64,000 nucleotides of DNA from positions 18,894,089 to 18,958,088 of the forward strand of contig JAJEKV010000005.1 of the NCBI GenBank assembly GCA_021234155.1. The letters run 5' to 3'. Made by a program: the position numbers and the translations under genes. The notes under the pieces were generated by a model. The model was not told where the DNA came from. It ran no database searches and worked only from the letters and a program-made list of their open reading frames with translations. Positions within the stretch are counted from its first letter, which is position 1; every line of letters begins with the position of its first letter. Below, in pieces: positions 1 through 10,708 of the stretch. This DNA comes from Isoetes taiwanensis. Taxonomy: Eukaryota > Streptophyta > Lycopodiopsida > Isoetales > Isoetaceae.

Positions 1-55
1 ATGTGAGCTTTTTTATCTGCCTTTGGTAACAAAGCGGTTGATCATCTATCAAAGC

Positions 56-1663
56 CTAACAAATGGGGGCTGATGGGGAATACCTCCTCCCTTCTATCGA
101 TCCTTTCTCTAGTGTTCTCAAGCACTTGAAAATAGAGCTCACATGGAAGTTTGGATCATCCCTCCATAGATCAAGCACAAAATGACCATAGGTTCCAGTT
201 CCATGCCCATGTGTTAAGACACCCACCAGACTTTTTTGACAACGCTTGGGTAAAGGATCTAGCTTTGGCAAGAAAGTCTTTTGTTGGTCCATCTTATCAT
301 GAATTATACACAAAAATCTGTCAGGCTGCATCTGAGAAAATGTTCTCCACTGCCAATACAACTGTCTACATGATATTTGGTCCCTTTGGTGATCGGCAAA
401 TTGCTCCCTAATTGCCATTCTTTCTTTTTCTATTGAAGTTGATGCAAGTGTATCCTTGAGTTAAATGCAAGTGTTGCACTTTGAGAATGGCATGTGTTGC
501 AGGACACTCACGTCTGAGAAGTGAGTGCTCCATAACTTGCTGAAATGTGATTGAGAAAGAGGCCTACCTCCAGTAGTTTCTAGGATGGAGTTGACCTCTT
601 TAAGGCACTCTTTTTGGATATAATGTTGTGGCAACACCCTTTACACCACTCGCACACCGTGCTCGTTCACCTTCGACTTGTGGGGCATATATTGAGACAT
701 GTATCTCACAAAGCTCTCGAAGACTGCAATGGCCTTGAGAGTGTTTGCTCTAGGTTTCAAAGTGAGTGCATTGCCATGTTGGAACAACCTATGCCATTTT
801 CTAACCTGTTCCCAGTATCTGTAGAATGAAGACTTGCTCACGCCAAGAATCCATCTCAATGATCTCATACATACCTTCAGGCCCCTCAATTGATATAGTA
901 ACCTTCCTGTGTTTTCATCATAGCTGGAATTTCTACACAAGGAGTAGATGAAATTAATCCTATCTTTTTGAAGTTGTCCAATGTATTGAGACCTTATCTG
1001 CACTACGTCATCCACACTGTACTGGACTGTGCAATCTAGGTTGCAACACTCTTGTCCCCTAATTGCCCCCATGTTTTCTTTGGTTGGGGCCATACTTTCC
1101 ATCCTTTCTAAATATTTGTCACTTCTAGGCCTCTTGGGCACCCTTGGCTGCCTTTTATGAAAAACATAGCGCCTCTTCCTTGTGATCAAAGGATGCGCAT
1201 CCACCACCAAATCTTCCACATGGCCTGGGGTGGGCCTTGGGGTATCTAGTTCAGTAGGGACTTCCAAACTCTCACCATTCTTGTGTGTAATATATCTTAT
1301 TGGCCATCTTAACTGTGTTTGGGACTCCAACAAGCCATAGCACACAATGCAATCACTAGAGCTTCCCTGGGACATGATTGTATCAACTTGGATAAGAAGC
1401 TTCACAATACCAACTCCAAGATGATCATCTCCCAGCCTTTCATCATTCACACTATCAAAAGGATCAACTGCAGTTATGATGCCCTCTGCAAATACCGTCT
1501 CGTTGCAAGGGTGCAACAATAAGCAGGCCATCTTCCTCCATTGGAGCCTAGGGCAATGTCCTGTGCTGGGCTTCGTTGGCTCCATTTTGCTCATCTCACA
1601 TGCTCCCTGAATGAAAGAGCACACATTAAAACCATATACAACCATTAAAACCATTAAATCCAT
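56..1663 (-). pseudogene. Transposase-like pseudogene (DDE-type family suspected)
   Basis: One minus-strand frame reads from 1663 down to 56 and is broken by only two in-frame stops, one at 641-643 (TAA) and one near 460. The N-terminal part has a CCNLDC cysteine cluster and an aromatic-rich stretch (SFYRYWEQVRKWHRLF). The C-terminal part has IIHDKMDQQKTFLP followed by THGHGTGTYGHFVLDLW. That order (cysteine pair, acidic DKMD, then a HGHG-like motif) is what I recall from large multicopy transposase-like families in algae, mosses, oomycetes and fish. The assignment is from memory of the family and is not proven. The reading continues past the window start, so the element is cut off. No terminal inverted repeats were found. 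The continuous frame after the stops suggests recent decay. Confidence 0.5.
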
Positions 1664-1850
1664 TTAAACCACTAAAACAATTTAAACCACACAGAACCAT
1701 TACAACCATATAACCATTAAAAACATTAAAACCATATAACCATTAAAAACATTATAACATTATAACCATTGGAACATTATAAAACATTGGAACATTATAA
1801 AACATTGTAACCATTGGAACATTATAAAACATTAAAACATTTTAACGTCC
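1620..1850. repeat. AT-rich minisatellite (accattaaaac / cattataaaac motifs)
   Basis: About 230 bases are built from variants of an 11-17 base motif such as accattaaaac and aacattataaaacattgg, repeated imperfectly. It directly abuts the 5' end of the minus-strand transposase-like pseudogene. Nothing coding is visible in it. Confidence 0.85.
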
Positions 1851-2108
1851 ACGTGGCGCTTCGTCAGCGACCGCTGACATGGCCACGTCAGCATTCCGGA
1901 CACCCAGGTCACAGATGGCATGGCCCACACGTGACAAGGTGTCATAACGGCAACTTTATCGAGGTTCGAGGGTGCAGCCAGAAATAACTGCACCCTCTTC
2001 CTCTTCCCCCGCGACCCATTCATCCTCTTTCTCTGTTCAGTTTTTCTATTCCATCTCCGGAGCTCCCCCTTGGCGATCGATCTATTCCACCAATTCCGAC
2101 TTCTTCTT

Positions 2109-2590
2109 ATGACAGCAGACTGGTCGACGGATCGCGACGCTTCCAGCGCCGAGGTTTTCGCGCAGTTCGAGTGTTTGAGCGGGCGTTACTGTCTAAGAAG
2201 AAAGTGAGGTTCTTCTTTGTAAGTTTTTAGCTTCTTTTACTGCTTCTTTTTAGTTTTTTGTAAGTCCTTTACTGCACTCTTACTTATATTCTTTTATTTA
2301 GAGGCTCTTAATATCCCCTGATACAATTTCCAGCCCGACAAATCCTTATTCTCGCTTTGCAAACGCCTGTAGCCACATGGAATCGAACACGGGAGCTTCC
2401 TCCTCATCCAACAAATCTTCCAGGTATGTTTTTTTAATATCATACTGTTTTTTAATATCTCATTTATCTCCACTGTTTCACTCTGTTTCACATGTTGTCT
2501 CTGTTTTCTGTTTTCCTTTTGTTTTGTTTTTTGTTCTTGTTTTCTTTTTCTTAGTTTTTGTTGAATTGAATACCTTGTACAGGCATAAGT
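2109..2590 (+). CDS. Possible short spliced gene fragment
   Basis: Three short open segments can be joined by good plant splice signals. A first exon starts at ATG 2109 and ends before GTGAGG near 2202. A second lies between a TTTCCAG acceptor near 2334 and a CCAG|GTATGT donor near 2423. A third starts after TTGTACAG near 2582 and stops almost at once. The product would be only about 65 residues, serine-rich at the C-terminus, with no recognisable domain. It could be the decayed 5' part of a larger gene or chance. Confidence is low because no family support exists. Confidence 0.18.
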
Positions 2591-2864
2591 GAGACTAGTG
2601 GTAAGAGTAGTGGCAAGCAACCGAATTAGGAATCCTCAGAGACAGGTGATAGGAAGAAAAATATTGCAGAGCAGTAACAGAACATTACTATGAATGATTC
2701 ACAAAAGAAATTGCTAAACTGTCTATGAATGTTTCATAACAGAACTAACTATGAATGAATGTTTCTAACTATCAACTAAGAATAGGAATTGCTTTATAGA
2801 ATCTGCAATTCTAACTCACAACATATCCTCCCCTGCAGGAGAGGTGCAGAAGGGAACCCGGCTT

Positions 2865-3757
2865 TCTCGACTGGCGAGTCGAGAATGCCTCGGCTTGCCA
2901 ACAATCCAGGAAGTACAGGCCTTCTTCTCGACTCGCGAGGCGAGAATAGGGAGTGTACACTCTGGACTATTGGCTGGTTGAGGAATTTTTGAATTGCGAG
3001 TCGAGAACGCACACAGCCAATGCGCCTGTGTCCGGTCGCAGGTGCCTCCACCCAGTCCGAGCCACTCTCCTTCGGACCATCTTCATCGAATATTGCGAAG
3101 AGGACTGGCTCCGACTGGGTGGGGCCTCAGCGACTAACCACAGACGTGCTGGCTGATTTCTCGACTCATGAGTCGAGAAAACTTGCTGGTCTCACACACA
3201 GCGATGCCGGCTCGAGTGCATTCTCACAGCAGCCTGCAGACAGTCTGAGCCACTCTCCTTCGAACTATCTTGCTCGACTATTGCGAAGGGAAGTGGCCCT
3301 GACTGTCTGCAGGCCTCTGGGTCTGGCTCGCTGTCTGCATTCTCGACTCGCGAGTCGAGAGTGCCTTAACCAGCCAGCACTCCAGGAGTACTACCTAGAG
3401 TTTTCACTGGCTAAGGCATCTTTGACTTGCGAGTCGAGAATGCAGACAGGAAGCCAACACTTGCATTCTCGACTCGCCAGTCGAGAATCCCTTAGCCAGC
3501 CCATTCTCCTGTGTCTGGTCGCAGGTACCTCTACCCAGTCAGATCCACTCTCCTTCGATCCATCTTCCTCGAATATTGCAAAGGGGAGGGGCTTGGACTG
3601 GGTGGAGGCCTCTGCAACTAACCACAGGGAAACCACAGAGCTTGCTGTCTACATTCTCGACTCGCGAGTCGAGAATGCCTTAAGCACAGAGAAATGCAAT
3701 CCTTAAGGCCAGCATCCTCAAGGCGCTCTGGCTGTTTTCTCGACTCGTGGGGCGAGA
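2865..3757. repeat. Cluster 1 of 20-bp palindrome tctcgactcgcgagtcgaga
   Basis: The 20-mer tctcgactcgcgagtcgaga is its own reverse complement. Perfect copies are at 3341-3360 and 3655-3674. Near-perfect copies are at 2865-2884, 2926-2945, 3159-3178, 3467-3486 and 3738-3757, and half copies are near 2994-3005 and 3421-3439. Copies are separated by 60-180 bases, partly filled by longer foldback hairpins. A second cluster of the same palindrome occurs at 6252-7024. Confidence 0.9.
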
Positions 3758-3909
3758 AGACCCGCTAGTCTCACAAACAGCCCAAGGTTGAGTGCATTCT
3801 CCTGTTTTTAGTCCTAGGTGCCTCTAGCTTGTCTGAGCCACTCTCCTTTGAACCATCTTCCTCGAATATTGCGAAGGGGAGTGGCCCGGGCTGGGTGGAG
3901 ACCTCTGCA
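3041..3909. repeat. Foldback hairpin family B (four copies)
   Basis: Four units of 80-96 bases, at about 3041-3127, 3231-3312, 3521-3613 and 3814-3909, each fold on themselves. The left arm resembles gcctccacccagtcc...ctctccttcg and the right arm is its complement (cgaagg..actgggtggaggc). A conserved loop contains catcttcctcgaatattg. The units alternate with the 20-bp palindromes. No coding role is apparent. They resemble short foldback elements or small-RNA precursors. Confidence 0.7.
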
Positions 3910-3993
3910 ACTAACCACATGGGGGATGCATTTGAACCGCATCTCTAAGGCCCTAGCCCTAGCATTCCAAGCAAAAATAGAACAGGCACTTGA

Positions 3994-4266
3994 AACTGTT
4001 CGCGAGTTGCTCCGATTTATAGTTCCCTTGCTGAGCATCTCTCAACCTAGAGAGTATCTCGACGCTGAAATATGCTCAACAAGGAAACCATAAATCGGGT
4101 GAGCTGTCGAACAGTTCAATGATCAAAAGAGGGAGCTGTTCGAGTGTTACTCCGATCCATTGTTTCCGTGTCGAGCATATCTCAACCCAGAGACTATATT
4201 TCATCTCTTGACGCTGAAATATGCTGGACAAGGAAACAATAAATCCGTCGAGCTTTCGAGCAGTTC
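3994..4266. repeat. Two foldback hairpins (family D)
   Basis: Two adjacent related inverted repeats occupy 3994-4117 and 4133-4266. Arms include aactgttcgcgagttgctcc pairing with a complement ending gctgtcgaacagtt, and a central gttnccntgnngagcat pairing with atgctnnacaaggaaac. The second copy is the diverged duplicate of the first. Confidence 0.7.
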
Positions 4267-4329
4267 CATGTTCTAAACACATCTGGCATGTTCTACACAC
4301 ATAATGAAACAGGCATCTCTGAAACTCAC

Positions 4330-4553
4330 CTCTTCACGCAGGAATTCCTTGGGCCATTGTATCAGAGATCCCGCAGCCTCACCGAGAGTCTTCGCTTCTT
4401 CTGTTGGCCTCATCAACAATGCTTCCGCATCAAATACTTGTATCAAAGCGATTCTCGTGTATCCCTCTTCCATGGCACGGCAGTGAAGAGTTCCCGTGTG
4501 TTGCAGCTCCTCTCCGCTTGCTACCTTAGCCACGTGCTCATCGATCAAATCAA
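4330..4553 (-). CDS. Exon-like fragment with a transposon-associated domain pattern
   Basis: A 224-base minus-strand open segment has an acceptor (GCAAATAG) before 4553 and a donor (AG|GTGAGT) after 4330. It encodes a stretch starting VDLIDEHVAKVASGEELQHT and ending TLGEAAGSLIQWPKEFLREE. The 'TLG-A-G--I-WP' ending resembles a domain I recall from proteins next to plant DNA transposases (DUF8039-like). That recognition is by pattern only. Flanking exons were not found, and it lies 380 bases from the divergent start of the DGQHS pseudogene, so it may be one exon of a degraded transposon-related gene. Confidence 0.35.
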
Positions 4554-6251
4554 CTATTTGCAAAAAGACACACAGTTAGAAATAGACAGAGAGTAAGGCG
4601 TTGTTTGGAGCTTACAGCATCGTGGCGCCATCCGTGAACTCGCGAGCAATCGATCTCCGCCTCCGGTCACTGTGCGCCCCGCTGCCGAACTAAGCGCCCG
4701 GAAATCTCCACTGCGCTCACTAAGTCCCTGGAAATGGATGAATTTAGAATTGGTGTTTGGGCAGGCTAAAGCTGGCCGTGCTGTACCCTTAGCCCGCTTT
4801 TTTTCCTTGAATGATTGTGTGTCCTTAATTTCAAATTTAAGAACACGCCCGACCTTTTTTACGTGCAGTCCTAAAACCTCCAAGGCGCGAAAGAGGCTCA
4901 ATTTACAAGGGAATTCGAGCAGCAAGAAGATGCGGGGGCATACAAATATGGCGACTCCATCGAAGAAGCGAGGTGCCAGAGCAGAAGCTGGTTCAAGCGG
5001 CACCAAGAAAAGAAAGACATTGACTCCAGGTGAGCTCTCAGTTTTGTGTTCGGTCAGGATAGCTTTACTGATCCATCCTTCTGTCTTGCAGCATTCACTG
5101 GGAGATGCTAGTGATCACTGGTTGAACTCCGTTCTTCGTTATCGAGGGATTGGAGACAGGTACACCAGCAGATTCTTGGTGGTATGTCGAAGTATCAATA
5201 AGTGGAAAGGAGAAAGATTTGTTTCTGTGACAAAGGGATAAGAAGAGCTCCGGCGACAAGTACAAGAAGGTCGGTGTTGTGCTCTCCGTCTCTGCGCCAG
5301 ATTCGAAGCATCTTACATTGTATGTGGAAGACTGCCTAAAGGGTAAGTTCTACCACACGAAGAAGTTATCAGTATCTAATTACTCTCACTCTTCAATGAG
5401 CAAGTCGAAGGGGACCGACAAAAGGCCGGCGCCTTTAAATTGTCAGAACCTTGGGTGGAAGGATCTGGAAGGGATGAAGGAGGCCGGAACCCTGACATCC
5501 AGGGAGCTTGGAATGGAGATTTTCAGGGTGAGGGAGAAGCTGTTCAACACCGGGAGCTTTACGTCCAGTGTGCTAAAGACTCTAAAGCTCGGCAGTTACC
5601 AAGGATGTTGTAGTTCAGAAAGAAAAAACTCCAGACAGGACTGCAGATGAAGCAGATGAGAGTACACGGGAGGATTCAGATGCTGAAGATGAGGAAGATA
5701 TGGTCGACTCCCAATTCTTAGATTCAGATGAGCAGATTAGGAAATCACAGAGAGGGGCCCAGAAGATGGAGCGGCTGGCTCAGTATTATCCATTGGGGAT
5801 ATCACACAAGCTGCTGCTGGACATCAGACGCCTGAAGGTTTGCACAGGAGATGCCGTCTTGTTCAACCACAGGGAATTTAATCCAGCACACATGCTGGAG
5901 ATTCTGAACTTGATGGTGCGGCATCCTGTTGCAGATCCAATGCCTGCGGATGTCATACCATTCAGCAGATCGACCGCTGAGTTGTTCAGCTGGAAGTCTG
6001 AGGAAGACCTGAAGGGAAAAGACGTCAGGTTTTGGGTTGTGGACGGCCAGCATTCAGTGAGGGCAGCGCAAGTATTGCAGACGGAAAAGGAAGTGCCGCA
6101 AAGGATCAAGGACAGATATTCCAAACGAGAGTGCAGAGTTCTTTCAGCGGACATGCCACCAACGGAGCTCGCTAGCATTAGCCACTGCCAGAACACAATA
6201 GCAGCAAGTGCCAGCTACATAAGGTAAACAACTGTCTCTGATTCGGGGGTT

Positions 6252-7024
6252 TCTCGACTCGCGAGTCGAGAAAGCCCCCGCAACCTCTGATTTCCCGTGT
6301 TTCGAAAAACCCCAGAGAAGTAAAGAAAAGTAAAGATTGAAGGGACTTTCTCGACTCGCGAGTCGAGAAAGCCAGAGAATAAACGGGAAGAACAGTATGA
6401 AGGGGCTTTCTCGACTCCCGGGTCGAGAAAGTCCCTTCATACTTCGACTTTCCTGCGCTCCTCTGACTTTCTCGACTCGCGAGTCGAGATACCCCAGGGC
6501 AATAGAGAGAACATTAGAGATTAATGGTTGACGAGTGAAAGCATCGAGCCTTCCCATCCTTTCTTCTCTCGCCTCTTCGGGCAATGTCGTTTAGTTTATA
6601 TCCTAAGTTGCATCGTTCGAAGAGGCGGGGCAAGCAAAGATTTGGGAATGAGCGGCGCTTTCACTCTGGCCTTCACTCTCCTATCTTCTCTCCTCTTCTG
6701 TGGTATTCTCGACTCACGAGTCGAGAAAGTCCCTTCGATCTTCTCTTCTCCTCTGCTCCTCTGACTTTCCCAACTCGCGAGTCGAGAAACTCCAGGGTAA
6801 TAGGGAGAACATTAGAGATTAATGGTTGAAGAGTGAAAGCATCGAGCCTTCCCAATCTTTCTTTCCCCGCCTCTTCGGGCAATGTCGCTTAGTTTATATC
6901 CTAAGTTGCATCGTTCGAAGAGGCGTGAAAGCAAAGATTTGGGAATGCGCGATGCTTTTGCTCTGGCCTTGACTCTCCTATGTTTTCTCCTCTCCTGTGG
7001 TTATTCTCGACTCGCGAGTCGAGA
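6252..7024. repeat. Cluster 2 of the 20-bp palindrome, inside an intron
   Basis: Perfect copies of tctcgactcgcgagtcgaga are at 6252-6271, 6349-6368, 6470-6489 and 7005-7024. Variants are at 6409-6428 (ccgg centre), 6707-6726 and 6768-6787. All sit between the probable donor near 6222 and acceptor near 7111 of the DGQHS gene. Flanking bases often read gggactt before and aagtccc/aagcccc after, extending the pairing beyond 20 bases at some copies. Confidence 0.9.
6533..6963. repeat. Two foldback hairpins (family C)
   Basis: Units at about 6533-6666 and 6831-6963 are direct repeats of each other. Each folds into a long imperfect hairpin: gagtgaaagcatcgagcc on the left pairs with ggc.c.atgctttcactc-type sequence on the right, and cgcctcttcgggcaatg pairs with catcgttcgaagaggcg. 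They alternate with the 20-bp palindromes in the intron. Confidence 0.75.
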
Positions 7025-7443
7025 AACCCCCTGCATCCTTCTATTTATTTTTTCCTTCGGGTGTTAGGAGATACTTTCATGCTCTGGCATTGTGACATTT
7101 ACTGAATGCAGCCCGTATCCTGACCAGATCATACACGCTCGGCAACAGTGGAAAGCATTGGGTTGTCCTTAGCGTCCTAAAGGAAACAGGGCCCCCTCCG
7201 ATAAGTGGAAGACCTTCGAGAAACTCTGCAGATATGTTCTTCTGGAAGGCCAGAAAGATGATGAGGGAGAGGATGAAGACGAGAAGAAGAAGAGAACACC
7301 AAGAAAGGGCAGGGAATCTCTATCAGGCCAATATGACCTCATTCTTAGCACTGAGGCAGTCTGGGAGAAATGGACTGAGATATGGGCTCAATGGACAAGA
7401 GGCAAGCTGAAGGACAGCAATGGAGAATTGCCAACCAGATAGA

Positions 7444-9570
7444 GAGGGAGAGTACTTATCAAATGAGTTTAAGTATTTTTGTGCCGAAAAAGGAATTAAA
7501 AGACAGCTGACGTGTAGCTGTTCTCCTCAATAGAATAATGTCTCCGAAAGGAAAAATCGAGTCGTAATAGAAGTAGCTCGAGCAATGTTAAGGCAAAGCA
7601 AAATCTCGAGCAAAACCTTAGAAGATAAAACTCCAGGAGAGCTTTGGACAGGTAAACATCAATCTGTAAAAGCATTTAAAGTTTTTGGATGTTTAGCTTA
7701 CATAAAAATAGTGGAAGATAATAGATTGAAGTTAGATGATAAAAGCAAAGAAACTTATTTTCTTGGCTATGATAGGATGTAGGCTTTATGATCCAAGTAA
7801 AAGAGCAGTAATTGTTAGTCGAGATGTCATTTTCTTTATAAATGTATTATATGAGGATCGGGTATTTATTAATAAGCAAGATCAAGATGAAGGTAAGGAT
7901 ATTAATTTGGAACCAATAGAATATTTTGATGATGGGGAAGAAGATACAAGAACTGTTGTTGATACTCATCAAGCAGAGGAGCAAGAAGAACACGCTAAAC
8001 ATATAGATGAGACTGAGCATGATAGAACTAGTTCCCGAAGTAACGCGACGTAGGAGAAGGAGTATCTTTTGAATACAGCACAACATGGAAGGGATGCGAC
8101 TGGAAGAAGTACAAGGAGAGATGTAGCTGAAACAAGCACAAGACATGAAGAAATCCAAGAAAGTGATCAGGTAATATCAGCTCTTATGACTGTGTTAGAA
8201 TCAGAAATACCAACTAACTATAATGAAGCTATATAAAGCCCAGAGTCAGACAAATGGAAGAATGCAATGGAGACGGAATTAAGTTCTTCTGAACGAACTA
8301 AGGACATAGAAACCAGTTGATTTATTGGAAACAATTGGATTTTCAGAATTAAACAGGGGCTAGATGGACGAACACGGGAATTCAAAGCTAGACTAGTGGC
8401 AAAAGGATTTACGCAAAAGGAAGGTATTGATTATGGTGAAACTTTCTCTCCTCTTGTTAAGTTAGCAAGTATTAGAGCGATTTTGGCTATTGCTAACATG
8501 CACAATTTAGACTTACATCATATGGATGTCAGCACTTTCTAAATGCGGACTTAAAAGAAGAAATTTATATGGAACAACCTCCTGAATATGAAGGCGATGG
8601 AGATAAAGTATGGAACTGCAGAAGATAGTATACGGTCTAAAGCAAGCACCACGACAATGGTATGTATGCCTTGATGATCATTTAAAAGCACATGGCTTTG
8701 AAAAATTAAACATAGATGGAAATGTATGTGTCAAAGTATATGCAGATGATTGTGTGATGACTGCAAATTATATTAATTGCTTAAAACTTTGCATAGATAT
8801 TTTGAAGAAAAGGTTTCAAATGATGGACTTGGGGGAACTTAAACAATTATTAGGTATGGAAGTTTATAGGCATAGGGATAGGTATTTATAGCTATTGCCT
8901 AGAAAAAGAATATTTTAGATATGCTTAAAAAGTCTAAAATGGAAGAATTAAACCTGCAAACACTCTAGTAGCATCGGGGCAAAGAATTAGCTCTGAAATG
9001 TGTCCGAAAATAGAAGAAGAAAAGAATATTATGATGAATAGACCTTATAGGAAACTTATTGGACGTCTTCCATATGTATCAAACTGTACACATCCCAAAA
9101 ATTCATATGGAGTAAATATATTGAGTCAATTTTTAAACAATTCTAATGAAGAACATTGAGAATGCGTAAAACGTATTCTAAGATTTTTGAAGGGCACACA
9201 AAATTATGGACTTATTTTTAGACATGAACATAGTGTAAAATTGGAAAGTCTATTTCTTGAAGGTTTTGCAGATGTAGATTGGGGGAGGTGACGTGGATAC
9301 ATGTAAGTCAAGATTTAGATATGCATGTTTACTAGACAAGACAGCTATTGCTTGGAAAAGTAAGAAACAACCCTCTATTGCTTTTTCTACTGCAGAAGCT
9401 GAATATACAGCAATATCTTTTGCTTCTAGAGAAATAATTTGGCTTAGACGATTACTAGCAGAATTAGGTATAATGCAGAAAAAACCAATAGCATAATATT
9501 GTGATAGTACAAGCTGTATTGCCATGACTAAAAATCTAGTTTTACATGAAAGGACTAAACATACCTAAAG
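7444..9570 (+). pseudogene. Degenerate Ty1/copia pol (integrase C-part, RT, RNase H)
   Basis: Translated pieces follow the copia order. Integrase: GEYLSNEFKYF, then SERKNRVVIEVARAML and [44 protein letters not shown], and VKVYADDCVM, corresponding to the YVDD region. RNase H: AIAWKSKKQPSIAFSTAEAEY and YCDSTSCIAM. The frame is broken by many stops and shifts, and the N-terminal gag, protease and integrase zinc domain are absent, so this is a 5'-truncated relic. It begins immediately after the stop of the DGQHS pseudogene. No LTRs were recognised. Confidence 0.85.
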
Positions 9571-9588
9571 TATTCTCATAGTTTGGTA

Positions 9589-10391
9589 CTAAATCATCAA
9601 AGGAGGCAAATTTCTCCCTTTGAGGTATGTAGAGATCATATTCGCCTGTCTAATCTCATAAAGAGGGTTGCTAACATGATTGTCACTAGATTCAAGAGCA
9701 TGCAACATATTCCTAGAGTTCTCAAATGCCAAATTAACAATGTCTTCCACTTCTAATTCACACAACAATGGTGCATCATCATCCAAAATGTTCAATTCAG
9801 GGCTGCCCATATTGGCTGCTCAAACACAACAATATCATGCAAGAGAACATGCTCAAACTCCTCAAGATGTGATAAGATTTACGTCATTGGACTTCAAAGT
9901 TGCTGATAAATGTGTATTCTCCAAGGTTTCATGGTTGCCTCGTGTTCCATAGCCAAAACATTCAACTCTTGTACTGTCATAGCTGCCAACATGCTCTAAT
10001 TGCTCTAAATCAAATTTAGCAATTGTATCCATGCAAGAAGACACTTTCAAAACATCATGTGAGATCTTCTTATCCTTTTCAAACATGCTGGTTGACTTAC
10101 TATTATAGCTGATTTTGCTGCACCTCTCCATAGCTGCAACTTTGATAAGAAAAAGAAGGCACATACATATACATCCAAACATTCTTCTTCTTCTTCACCT
10201 AGACATTTTTTCTGATCAAAACTCGTGTTTCCCTCATGTTTTAGTGTGCAACATGATGAGATTCCTCAAGAGCAACATTCTTTGAAAGAAACATCAATAA
10301 TTCATGTATTTCAAGAGCTTTTGTAAAAGCGTGGTGCATAGAATGAAACATATCTCTATGAAAGTACTTGAGCATCTTTTTGTGAACTTTA
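9589..10391 (-). pseudogene. Retroelement gag-like relic, part 1
   Basis: Minus-strand open pieces at 9589-9810 and 9862-10182 continue a reading that includes HRDMFHSMHHAFTKALEIHE at about 10300-10380. That stretch joins, across the TRIM insertion at 10391, to a VPEWPTLHLLWYFVRGLKS-type stretch at 26222-26290. The joined stretch and the upstream part at 26310-28101 have the feel of an LTR-retrotransposon capsid (aromatic FVRGL, then a repeated A--A--E pattern). This is pattern-based only. It carries stops and its family is unresolved. Confidence 0.3.
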
Positions 10392-10578
10392 TGTTGCAGA
10401 TATGATCTAATAGATCAAGAAGTGCGTGTGGTAGGCTGACTAGACTGCCAAGTTGGCGATCCAAGCCAAGAGGCACGACTCATCTGAAGAGCCACAACTG
10501 CACCTATTTGTAAGCCACGGTTGGGGCTGTTCCAACCAGTCCATTCAATCTATTTTGTTCTTCCTCCATATTTTATCA
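10392..10578 (+). repeat. 5' LTR of the TRIM-like element
   Basis: It matches 26030-26217 almost base for base (differences include gtggtaggct versus gtggcaggct and agccacgg versus agccatgg). TG...CA ends are present. The preceding CTTTA is the target duplication. Confidence 0.9.
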
Positions 10579-10596
10579 TGGTATCAGAGCAGGAGC
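10579..10596 (+). other. Primer-binding site of the TRIM-like element
   Basis: tggtatcagagcaggagc directly follows the LTR. TGGTATCAGAGC is the classic match to the 3' end of plant initiator methionine tRNA. Confidence 0.9.
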
Positions 10597-10708
10597 CCTG
10601 ATCCAGGGACCTGCAAAGAGAAGAATTCGAATTTTTTATAAGCCTTATGCTGAGAAGATGAAGAAAAGGACGAAAGATACGGCTGATGGGGTCCAGATAG
10701 AAGACTCA

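Larger units (their letters stand above)
4930..7441 (+). pseudogene. Broken multi-exon gene with a DGQHS motif
   Basis: Plausible pieces are an exon from ATG 4930 with a basic N-terminus (MATPSKKRGARAEA...KKRKTL) up to CCAG|GTGAGC near 5029. A second exon runs from about 5092 to a GTAAGT donor near 5342 and contains a frameshift near 5240. A third runs from about 5405 to an AAG|GTAAAC donor near 6222, with a frame break near 5600 and an acidic stretch before 5700. The last exon starts after ATGCAG at 7112, has one in-frame TAG at 7169, is acidic/basic in the middle, and stops at 7441. Exon 3 encodes VVDGQHSVRAAQVLQ, reminiscent of DGQHR/ParB-like folds. No function can be assigned. Intron 6223-7111 is packed with hairpins. 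A copia fragment begins directly after 7441, so the true 3' end may be lost. Confidence 0.5.

Noticed and set aside
3020-3706. 228-codon plus-strand open frame
   Set aside because: It runs straight through the palindromes and hairpins. Its repeated text (for example LSFGPSSSNIAK and LHSRLASRE) comes from those repeats.
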